This document shows positions 21,276 through 32,054 of a stretch of 64,000 nt of DNA, one piece after another. The DNA comes from Euptelea pleiosperma. Its lineage: Eukaryota > Streptophyta > Magnoliopsida > Ranunculales > Eupteleaceae. The notes under the pieces were generated by a model, which saw nothing but the letters and a program-made list of their open reading frames with translations, was not told the origin of the DNA and did not search any database. The DNA is taken from NCBI GenBank assembly GCA_035048495.1, contig CM068540.1, positions 16,600,829 to 16,664,828 of the forward strand, read 5' to 3'. Each line of letters opens with the position of its first letter. Position 1 is the first letter of the stretch. The position numbers were made by a program, and so were the translations under genes.

Positions 21276-22807
21276 AGACCTATTCATAAAAAGTAAGCTT
21301 GATTGATATATACATTGGATTTGAGAACCCCAAAAAATGCTTGAATCCAAGGGCTAGAAATTACCCCTGAAAAATGCTCAAATCCAATGACCACATTGCC
21401 AACATGACATATTTAGGGTGTCTCGGATTAAAAGATATCCAAATCTATCCGGGTCAATCAGTTATGGACCACATTATTAATCGGGTAATTGGGTTATGCA
21501 TGGTTTAAAAGAGAGACCATCATAACAAGACACTAGCATTATATTGGTAAAAACTTTAACGGACAATAACGGTAAATGTTAATTTGTTTTACTGGGTGGG
21601 AGCAAACTTTGATCACACCCTTCCCAAGTTGCCACTTGGCAACTCTTTTTGGCCCATTGACCATGAATGTTTTGCCCATCCCTTGGTGGACTTTTATACC
21701 AAAAATCATTTTGATTGGGGTACTAGAAATCACCCATCAGGCTAATTTTTGGTGTGTAGTCCAACTATTTAACGGGTCAATGAGCCCTGAAGATTTTATC
21801 AAGGGGCCGGTTCAACCGCTGAGTCGACTGGGTCAACCTGCCACATGGCAACTCTTTGAGGCCCACTGACCCATGAATAATATTATTTTGCCCGCCCTTT
21901 GGTGGACATCCAGGTCACCGGTTCAACCCGTTTCTATATCAACTTGCCGGTCACCGGTTCAACCGACCAGGTTGAGCGGGTTACAAGAATGTGAACGATT
22001 TTTTTCACAGATTGCTGGGTCAGGATCAACTCAACGGTGGCCGTGCCGGGGCAGGTTTAATAACATTGGTTTTGGGATTTAGTCCATTTTGACTACCCAA
22101 TTACTAAATAGATCCGAGCCAGATTCAGTGGTACTTATCCGGACCCTGAAGCATTGAAGATCCTATAGTGGTGTGTGGGGGGGTTGAGTGGAAGACAAGC
22201 ATGAAAATAATAAGCAAACTGTTGAATGATGTGAAGTGGTGCGGCATTAACTCGACTCATGTTCTTTCTTTTCATCCATGATGATTTTTGTTCAATAGTG
22301 GAGTTCCAATGTTGACTGTTCTGAGCGTGGGTATTGACAAATGGACACGCATAGAGTCGCAAAAAAAGCGAAACAACACATGGGCCGGGAGACACACACA
22401 CGCTCTGTCATGATGATGATGATAATAGGAACAAGAAATCCGCACTTTGCGCGCGGTGTAGAGAAAGATTAGGAACCTTGAACAAAAGATATAATTAAGA
22501 GTGTCCATCACCTTGAATGGGTCGTCACCACATCAACTAAGAGTCTATTTATCTTATAGTTGAATTGTGTGTGCACGGGAATTAATATAGGTGCATTTGT
22601 GCTTGTACAAATCTTTTTTTGCTAGCCTTTATGTTCGACATAGACTCCTGGTGTACTTCGGTAATGATCATCTTCCCCGGCCCCCCTCCTGCTTACACAT
22701 CTTATGTACCCCATTGAAATTCCTTTTGTACAGCTATTCTTCCAAAATCATACATCGTTGAGCTTATTTCTCTCTATGGGGTCTGTCCATTCTTGAGTAG
22801 TTCTAAA
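21276..22807. other. Repeat-rich intergenic region, no gene seen
   Basis: 21585-21790 is a degenerate fold-back MITE ('ggcccattgaccatgaatgt', complement near 21770). 21900-21990 has repeated 'ggtcaccggttcaac'. The rest (22090-22800) shows no recognisable coding frame. Confidence 0.4.
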
Positions 22808-23172
22808 CATGGTTTAAAAAACGTCCGTTATAACAGATTTCGACCTCCCCCGTTACGTTATGTACCGTTATAAAGCTATAAAAATAACGGCCGTTATTTT
22901 TCGTTATTTTCTGCAAATTTTTGTGAGAAAAAAACAGCCATTTTTTCGTTATTTTCCATTATTTTTTCTTTTTTTTTTCCGGGGTTTTTTTTTTTTTTCG
23001 TTTTTGAAAATGTGAATTTCAAATTCCAAAATTTGAATTTCAACCCCATTTTTTCAGTTTTTCCGTTGTCCATTTTTGTCCCTGAGCGTTACAATTCATT
23101 ATAACAAAAAAAAAAAAAACCGGTAACGCCTCCAGTCCGATATACCGTTATAAAGGCCCCCTTTAAACCTTG
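22808..23172. repeat. hAT-type MITE with perfect 8-bp target duplication
   Basis: Left 'catggtttaaaaaacgtccg', right 'aaggccccctttaaaccttg'. Flanked by GTTCTAAA on both sides (22800-22807 and 23173-23180). Contains the family string 'tttcgacctcccccgttacg'. 365 bases, non-coding. Confidence 0.82.
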
Positions 23173-23344
23173 GTTCTAAATTGGCAACAACCACTCGTTC
23201 TCCACTTCCTCCGCCATGAACACTGCCAGTGTAGCCAGCTAGACATTCTTACAAATCTTCCTCCAAAAACAAAGTAGGTAAATTTCTTTGAAGGCCGGGG
23301 CTGGCTGGCCCATAGATAAAAAAAGATCCATACATAGACCTGAC

Positions 23345-23521
23345 CTGTAAACATTTGTCCACGAATTTGATACGTTTCTCGACCTCTTCATCTCCCAATT
23401 TTACTTTTGCAAGGATTGCAGCTAGAGAGCATGCATGAGCATTTATTTGTTCTTCTCTTACCTTCAATAGCTCAGCCATCTGGAAAATTACAGACATTGA
23501 ATCCCCCAAAAATTTAGATTT
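23345..23521 (-). pseudogene. Orphan exon-like segment, unknown protein
   Basis: On the minus strand a helical, charged stretch (contains 'MAELLKVREEQINAHACSLA' and 'GDEEVEKRIKFVDKCLQ') is bounded by a splice-acceptor-like 'tttttgcaag' and a donor-like 'acag|gtcagg'. This looks like one exon of a host gene, but I do not recognise the family and see no neighbouring exons. It lies next to a hAT-type MITE on one side and CACTA-like repeats on the other, so it could be a transposon-captured exon. Confidence 0.3.
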
Positions 23522-23729
23522 TCTTGCAAAAACCTCATATCCCATTGTACTATTTGTACACTAAAATATTAGCTTAAAAGAAAATGAAGCTACTTCACGA
23601 TCTGGTGACATAATAGATCAGCCATAGCTTGGCCCTTCACAGCCCTATAAGGCCTTGTAATATGGAACTCACTGAACTTTAGAGATCATCTTGGTAGTCT
23701 TCTTGATAATGTAGGTTGCACTGCACCCG

Positions 23730-24300
23730 AAAGTGCAAAAATGACGGCCAAAAACCATCATTTTTGGGCTCAAACGGTAGCTTTTGGTCATCGGACTGGC
23801 TGATGGTTTTTTGCAATCATTTTTTCAAAAATGATGGATAGAAACAGTCTTTTACAAACCGTCAAAATAAATGGCGATTTTAGGATGTCGTGTAATAGCA
23901 AAAGAATGACAAACTTAGTTTATCTTTCCTGATGTAGAGATAAACGATGGGCCATGTCTATCATTTTTTGTCAACAACTTAGATGGCGTTCGCTAAATTA
24001 AGTTATCAGATCTAAAAGCTTAAAGTGGGCTTAAGGTCTGATAGCTTAATGAATTATGATTGAATTTACTATTAGACGAAGTGGGTTAGGTGTCGGAGAG
24101 TTTTGGAGCGATCGCGTCAATTATGGCAAAAACCGACGCAAATTTTTTGAAAAAATATTTCGCTTCGGTTTATCATGTCGGTTTTTGTAAAAACGATGCA
24201 ATAATAGTGTCGTTTTTTCTAAAAACCGACGCGAATATTTAGCGTCGGTTGTTGGAAAAAATGACGCGATTAACTCGAGTTATAAACTCGAGTTTCTCTT
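23730..24300. mobile_element. CACTA-like subterminal repeat region
   Basis: Short motifs repeat in both orientations: 'aaaaaccgacgc' at 24129 and 24223, 'tcggttt' at 24165 and 24180, 'gcgtcggttg' at 24241. Arrays of such 10-12-base repeats are typical near the ends of CACTA elements, where they bind the transposase accessory protein. The CACTA terminal repeat itself was not found, so this may be a truncated end. Confidence 0.35.
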
Positions 24301-24654
24301 CTTTTTTTCCTGCGCGCCAAAACCCATTTGCTCTCTTCTCCCTCTCCAAACCCTAGCTTGCCCCTCTAAGCCCTAGCTCTCACTCTCCCTCTCCAAGCAC
24401 GTCCGTTGCCACTTCCCTCCGTTGCCCCGCCGTCTTTCATTTACTACTGTTGCCGTCGCGCGTTGCTCACCTTTCCCATTGCTCGTCCTAGCCCAAGTGA
24501 GTGTCTCTCTCTCTTTCTCTAAGTGAAAATGATTTACATTGCAATCACTTACCATAGTTTTTGGGCTGCACACACTCGAATCCATTTTCTGAGGGTTAAG
24601 CTCAACGGACACATACTTATGGTCTGTTTATTTTTACCGTTAACTTGAAACCTA

Positions 24655-24885
24655 TATTTGATGGTGTTAGAAATTTTAGAATGCGCTGATTTTTTGTAGG
24701 GGTGATCTATATGATGAGAAGATCACCTTTAGAAAAATTCAAATCATTTTGATATTCATAGCATGGTTTATAAGTTGAAGAATTATGGTCTGTCTATTTT
24801 TACAATTAACTTGAAACCCACATTTGGTGGTGTTAAAAATTTCAGAATGCATTGATTTTTTGTAGGGGCGATCTATATAGTGAGG
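24655..24885. repeat. Left part of a MITE split by the LTR nest
   Basis: Matches the element at 8227-8574 ('gattttttgtaggggtgatc', 'caaatcatt'). It stops at 'tatatagtgagg' and resumes on the far side of the nest at 34382 with 'tgaggagatcatcctcacca'. Confidence 0.75.
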
Positions 24886-26297
24886 TGATATTCGCTTAAA
24901 AGTGCTTATTTTAAGCCATTATCTTTTGGCGTTATCGCACTCTCTTACGTAAAATTTTCATATTTATCTACTTTTCTACAAAATAGTCTCTTTCATTGCG
25001 TAGAACACACTTTTCTGGACGAAATAATATATTTGTACGTATTAAACACATTTCTGAAAGTCTAGATATGAAGCCGTTTTGATTGAGTCTCATTACGCAC
25101 TTTTCTCTTGTAGGAAACCCGATCGGGCTATTTTTGAGACTTGCGGGCCCACGATCAGCCATAGAAGCTTAATATCAAAGCTTAAAGAGCCAACAGGCTA
25201 TGACTAGAAGATACAGGCCAAGTACGGGTCAAGTTAAAGGATCGTAGAGCCAGATAAAGAACTAAGAGAGAAGCAAAGCTGAAAACCAAGAGACGGGCCA
25301 AAGTGATTAAAAGCCGCACCAAATAACATAAAATGATGGCTTACGTAATTGATGAAGCCGACTGAAGATTACATTGAAGATCAGGGTTTAGGACCCTCCG
25401 CTAGCTCTTTTGCCTTTATTTTGTATCATTTTCTCTCTCATCTCTCTTCCCTCTCTCTAACTGCCCACATCTCACCACCCGATCATCTATTTGACCATCC
25501 GATCTGTCAACCTAACCCTTTGATCTCCATCATATAACCTCTGATCTCCTCTCCTCTAACTCTATCACATCTCCCATAACTTTTCCACGGTTAGATTTTC
25601 CATCGGACCGTTAGATCATCCTTCAGACCGTTGGATCTCTCCAGATTTGACAATTCGCCAATCTCGGGCCTGACCTAGTCATCACCTCTATCTTCACTCA
25701 TCCAATCATGACCCCAAGCCTAACATAGTTAGCCGAAAGCCCACAAAGCCTATGGCCACAAGCCTCTAAAACTCAAGCCCAAAAACCACGGCCTTCACAT
25801 AAGAAAACCCATGGCTAAGGCTTCAAAAGCCCAAGCCCAAACCCAAAGCATCCCTCTCTCCCATACTCATCCTTAAATCCATGGGCCCAAGTCCATAGCC
25901 CATCAACCCAAATAAATCTTAAAATAAATAAAACAAGAAAAAGAAAATAAAAAAATGAAATAAATAAAATTAGAATGGAGATTCCCGTTTCTAAAACCGT
26001 GGGCTCCTCTTCACTCCCACGAGGAATCTTTCGTCTCACATCTCTTTCCTCTTCTTATCTCTCCAACAAATCGAGTGACTCTCTCCTCAATCCCAAACCG
26101 TTGGATCTCATGGGATCAAATGGTTCTCTCCACCGTAAACATAACCCTAAACACCTCTCAATAAGAGGTTTCCTCCCTTCCTCCTCCATAAAGAACTTGC
26201 TCGCCACCACCTCTTTCCTCGAAGACTTCTCCGGTAAACCTGCAACTGCAACTCGGTGGTGTTCCTCACAAAAACCACTGTCTTCGGGCTTCAAGAT

Positions 26298-29267
26298 TGT
26301 CACGCCCCGAATTTCGGCACCCGAACCCGACCCAAATGCCTATGGATCTGTTCGTTTACTCGAAATCCAGGGTGTGAAAAATAGTAAAGGGAAATAAAAT
26401 CTCAATGTTTACAACAAGATATCAATAGTTCAAAATTTACTAAGATCTCAAAATCAGAATCTCCGATAGCTAACGTCATCCGTAACACACAAAGTCAAAA
26501 GGACCCGATGATCTACTAATCACGATTCACCAAAAGGTCTCATCTATCTGACAATCTAAATAATATAAAATAATAAATTTATTACATGAATTAAAAAGCA
26601 ATAATATCAAAGTCGCTACTAATATTCCTCTTCAAGGTTCGGTTCATGCTCCTCGGGTTCGCATGCCTCATCGTATTTTCCATCCACTGGATGCAATTTA
26701 TCCTCGTACTCTGCTTCGTACATCTCCGTCTCATCTACATCTGAAAATGTGGTTGTAGGAGTGAGCCAAGCGCTCACTCAAGTTTTTCACCCAAAACATG
26801 ATTCAAACAATATAAGATATGTATAGACATGTTCGCATGGATTAAATTGTCAGCAGTAATATCATGATCATAATAATTTCATGAACAATTAATCAAAAGT
26901 AATACACAACCCACACAGGGGGTCTCCTTCTTCACCCACACAAGGGGTCTTCCCGGGGTTTTCGGGTCTTTCACCCTGGAGAACTCACTCTCAACTTGCT
27001 TTATCGCTTCTGAATCGAAAATACAATGCATGCCTTCATATATATGAGAAATTTCTAAAAATGTAAATATCCACGCAGGGGATCTCCAATATAGAACCGA
27101 CTATCAATTACCGTTTAATAATAAAAATACGCTCACGAGTCAATGACTAGTATTGAAAGAATCATGGGAAGGGTACCTACCTTTGATCGTTTTCCAAGAT
27201 TTCACCTTAGTTCTCCTAGTTGGTCCTCTCCACGTAGATCCGGTCCCAAGGTTTTAGAACCTTCACTGTTCATGTGGTCTCGTTAGTTTCAGGTTAAGAA
27301 AATAAATGTCTAAAACACAAAGGTGTCCAGATGGTCGTCGAGGTTATTGTTATGATAGTCCGAATCAGAAAACGGTCAAAATATTATCTTTTTTGTTATT
27401 TTACTGTATTTTTATCCTCAAAATGTTATTGACAAGATAAAATATTTTTCCTTTTTTTTTTTTTATATTTTTCCAATATAAAAGTCCTCGGAATCCTAAA
27501 CCCAAGAGGCGAATTTGCCAAGTATACATGATCGGCTCGATGTTCGCCATTGCATGGTAACCCATATGCATACATGATGACGATTCTAAGGGTTCATTGA
27601 TTCGTCAACACGGGGTCTGGCATCAATGGGCCTACATGCCATAACGAGCCTAATTGAATATCATAACGGGCATCCCATCATGGACTTGAAGACTAACCAT
27701 GGGCTTGCCATGACGTCCATGATGAAATGCATTCTAGCTCAACGGTTATACGAATTCACCAAACAGGCTAGTCTCTAGCGCATATGTCTATCAAACGGTG
27801 GACCATCAGGGTCAATTCCCATAAGAGTGGACCACACTGCATCTTGAGGGGTGGAGCATCAACTTGCCATCGATGCTACCCTGCGGCATCGCAAGATGTA
27901 GCAAAAAATAATAACGCCATAGTCGAAACCACACACATGTACACACACTACATTGTCTCTAGGTAAAAATACAAAGATTGCTTATATTAGGATACAAGGC
28001 TACATGTGCTTCAAGATGGAGAAGAAAAAAGGCTAGATCAATGCTAACGAGGGTCCAAGATCGTAGGGTTGGCAATGGGTAGAAATCATGATGGTACATC
28101 AAGGAACGAGGAAGAAAACAAACGACACTTACCTTGAATGAGGTTGTCGGTTTGAATGTGATAGAGGAGATGTTACACATCACCCAACAGTGGAGATCAA
28201 CGGGCCTACACGTTGCAAGTCGTTCGAAGGAGAGGTTTCTCGTTTGGGGTGGTGAGGTTCTGCAAATCCACGGTGTAGTCTTCACAAGGATTTCAACGGT
28301 TGTTACTTCCCTCGACTGCAGCACTACCAGGAATGGGAGTAAAGAGAGGATGTCTTGAAACTTGATGGGAGGTGCTCGGTGATTGAAGTAGAGATCCTCG
28401 GAGTGGCGTCTGCAACCATAGCTCTTCAAGGGCTGGACGGTGTGTTGGGAGAGGCAGCTTTGTGGTATTACCTATGGTAGGTTTCCTTTGTTGCTTAGAG
28501 TTGCAATGGGTTAAGGAAAACCTATTCCACGTGTTTGCAAAAGAGGGGAAAAGGAGTAGAATAATAGAAGGATTCTAAACTAGGTTTTGATGATTAAAAT
28601 AGAATTTAGGTTAACAATAGTTTGATTAGAATAAACTAGTTAAGAAAGTTTGCTAGAGGTTAGATTGGGTACAAGGGTTTTGATTTGAAATAATAAAAAA
28701 CAAAGTGCTGAATTGGGTGGTACGGCTAGGCATGTTGTGTATATTAATTAACATGCAACTAAAGATTTGGCCTAAGGTATGAAATGGGTTGGGTGTACAT
28801 TAATACTAAGTATAAATAATGGGTCACCCACTAATAACATAACACATATCTTATAGCCACTACCTCTCACAATAATATAATAATATTTAGTGTATAACAT
28901 ATACTATAGTAGTAATGTACATGTATCAACATTAACACATATATACAAAAACACTTAAACTAATATAAAAATAAGGTATAGTTCTAAAAATACATAGCTT
29001 AATAATATTACTCTAATCATATTTAATATTAATAATATCTAACGAACCCAAAACAGTCTCAGAAATTATACGCGTCCCACTGTGTTCACGTGGGCCCGCA
29101 TGGATAGGTTTCCAGACTCAAAATCAATGTTTTTCGGAAAAGGCCAAAAATGCATGTAGTTGTTCTAAAAGTTAACGTAAGACATTTAATGAAGAAAAAC
29201 GTGAAAAAGAGTCTAAGGACTTTCACATGGACCAAAATACCCCCTTAAGGATTTGTAGGGTTTTACA
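26298..29267 (+). mobile_element. Gypsy-type solo LTR inside the outer LTR
   Basis: Begins TGTCACGCCCCGAATTTCGG, the usual start of a large class of plant gypsy LTRs, and probably ends 'gggttttaca' at 29267. Flanks are AAGAT (26293-26297) and ACGAT (29268-29272), a 5-bp duplication with one mismatch. About 2.97 kb, no coding domain; the minus-strand frame at 27959-28429 is not a recognisable protein. The 3' end is less certain than the 5' end. Confidence 0.6.
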
Positions 29268-29474
29268 ACGATCCTCTGTCACACTCCTCTTCTCACGATC
29301 ATCATGCTACAACCAGCATGCACTTCGTGCTCTTGCAACAAACAGCACAACCTCCCCTCCATGAACCAGTCACCGTTGATGTCTTCCTCCAACCTGCAAT
29401 GGTGGACTGCAACTCCTCTCAACAGCTTTATCTTGAGCCATATCCCTTGCAACTACTGCTCACGCCATAGCCAC

Positions 29475-32054
29475 TGATATTCGCTTAAAAGTGCGTATTT
29501 TTCACTGTTATCTTCTAAGCGTTTTTACACTCTCCTACGTTAAAATGCTCTATTTATCTATTTTTCTACGTAAGAGTCTCTTTTGTTGCGTAGAACACAC
29601 TTTTCTGGACGAAATGGTATATTTGCATGCATTAAACACATTTTCGGAAGTCTAGACATGAAGTCATTCTGATAGAGTCTCATTACGCGCTTTTTCTGTT
29701 GCAGGAAACCCCGATGGGACAATTCTCGAGACTTGCGAGCCCACATCGATCAGGAAAGCCCATTATCAAAGCTTAAAGAGCCCATATGCTATGACTAGAA
29801 GATATGGGCTGAATAAGAAGACCAAAAAGTCAACCCAAAGAACGAAGAGAGTAGGAGAGCCAATGACCAAGAGACGGACCAAAGCGTTTAAAGCCACATG
29901 AGTCAGCAAGGAATGATAGTCTACTCTACTGGAGAAGCGTGAGGATGGTCACAGTGAAGACCAGGGTTCTAGACCCTCTGCCAATACGTTTATCTCCATT
30001 TTCTGATACTTTCTCTCTCATCTCTCCTTATTCTCTCTCTCTCTTCATCTCTCGGTCCTCGAATCTACTGACCTAACCCCAGAACTCCTGCCCATCGGCT
30101 CTATCTCATCTCCCTTAGCTTTCTGACCGTTGGATCTTCCATCGGATCGTTAGATCTTCAATCGGACCATTAGATCTCTCTAGATCCGTCGATCTACCAA
30201 TCTGGGTCCCAATTAAGTCACCATCCATCCGATCGCCATCAGAATGTCTGTCACATCATCTTGTGAGACGATGGACATCATCAATCCATGTGGGCCAATA
30301 GCCGGGCTCATCATCATCGACCCGCTGTCCGACCAGTTAGTGGACCCCGTGAATTTCAAAATAATTTTAATTAAATTTTAAAAAATGGGGGGTCCACTAA
30401 ATGGGGACATTCCCCAAAGAAAAGTAGTATTTTACTTAAAAAAAAATATATTTTCATATTTTTTATTTTAAAAAAATACCCTATTTCCATTAAAAGAAAT
30501 AGGGAGCTTTAAAAGGAGAAGGAGAGGGGTTCGTTCGAACCCTAATCCCCCTCCTATCTCTTGCTCTATCTTCCCAAAACCATCCCGAACGTTTTCGTCC
30601 CCCTCTCACCCTTCTTCTTCTTCTTATTTTCTTTTTCTTCTTTTCTTCTTCTTCTTCCTCCTCCATCTTCGCCGGAGTTGCAGGCAGCAACTCCGGCCGT
30701 CTGGTAAGGTCTCCTCCTCTGTCTTCTTCTTTTTCTTCTCTCCTCTGTCTTCTTCTTCTCGTTTTTTTTTTTTTTTTTTTTTCTTCTTGTTCTCCTTCAC
30801 GTCCCACCGGAGTTGCAACCTGCAACTTCGGTCGCCAGCGCACCTCTCCGCCCCTCTCCATCTTCTCTACCAGGGAACCACTCTCCCACGCTTCTCATCT
30901 CTCCCACCCACGTTCTATTGCTCATCAACGTTGCAACTTGCAGCCGCCCACCATCTTCTGTTCTTCTCCACGTTTGCTACAAAAACCAGCATCCTTACTA
31001 GTTTACCTTCTCCACCGATCGGTCACCGCAACTCTCTTCACTACCGCCAGCCGCTGCTACTGCCTTTATCGCCTGCAACTCTACCTTCCAACTCCAGAAG
31101 CAGCTGTCACCCTCCTCTTCTTTTGGATCATTTTTCAAACAAAAAAAAAAATAGAAAATAAGAAAAAGAAAAAAAAAAAACGTAGGAGGAGAAACTTCTC
31201 TTCCTCGCTGCCATCATCTTCCTACAACCTACTCTCTCCAGCTACTCTCTCCTCCACGAGCTCCATAAGCAAGGACCGCCCAGCAGCCACCAGTTGAAGC
31301 CGCCTCCTCCACCAAGCAACCAACAGTTGATGTTCTCCACCGTTTCATCCCCACACCAGCCGTTCTCCATCTTCATCTACTAGCGCCCTATCAATCCTCC
31401 ACCAACTCCCATGATCCATCCCTTGCACCACCATGATAGCCAACCTGCTACTATTCACGGCGTCACGATCACCATATGCTTCAACCACCCCCGGTAGGAT
31501 CTCAACTTTCTCACTCTAAATCATTCTTCTCTCTTTACCTCTCTTTCTCGAGATCTTTCTATGTTTTTCTCCCTCTCTCATTATTTCTCTCTCATTCACC
31601 ATATTCTCTCTCTAGTTTTCTCTCTCTACCTTTCATGCTTTTTAGGTTAGTTTTAATTCTCTTGTTTTTGTTATCCATCAATGTAAACATCTTAATTTTA
31701 TTCAATGAAATTAGTTTCTTTTGAATTATTGTTTTTATTCTCTTTTAATAGTAATTTTGAATTTTATCTGCATGTTAATCACTTTAATGGAGAATCAATC
31801 TTCAACATAAAAATCATGTTTTAAAATCTCGTGATCATCATTCTCACCATTCCATCCTTTTTAGTGGCAATTTCTGAGAAAAATTCGTCATTTCATGTTA
31901 TCTGATTGCACAAACTAACCCCGAGTGCGGATCGACATCCGACACAAAACTGCTATACAAAAATCTCAAATTTTGCAGGAAATCGGATAGAAATTACAAA
32001 TCTTGTTGATTCTAGGGTTTCCGTGACCAACGACGCGGAAAATACCTACTTTCA
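29475..32054 (+). mobile_element. Inner solo LTR, TGATATTCGC family (2580 bp)
   Basis: Starts TGATATTCGCTTAAAAGTGC and ends 'aatacctactttca', with TG...CA termini. GCCAC flanks it exactly on both sides (29470-29474 and 32055-32059). It is therefore a complete solo LTR and defines the family's true ends. Internal features: a purine/pyrimidine block (30600-30790), hairpins at 30672-30696 and 30807-30831, CT-rich repeats (31520-31640) and a conserved 3' block with 'attctagggtttccgtgacc'. It has no protein-coding content. Confidence 0.88.

Noticed and set aside
25975..26397. 140-codon + strand frame
   Set aside because: Spans the junction between the pyrimidine-rich LTR and the gypsy LTR, so it is created by the insertion and is not a gene.
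27959..28429. 156-codon minus-strand frame
   Set aside because: Lies wholly inside the gypsy solo LTR and has no recognisable domain.
30490..30861. Glu/Lys/Arg-rich minus-strand frame
   Set aside because: Translation of a CTT/TTC repeat tract in the inner LTR.
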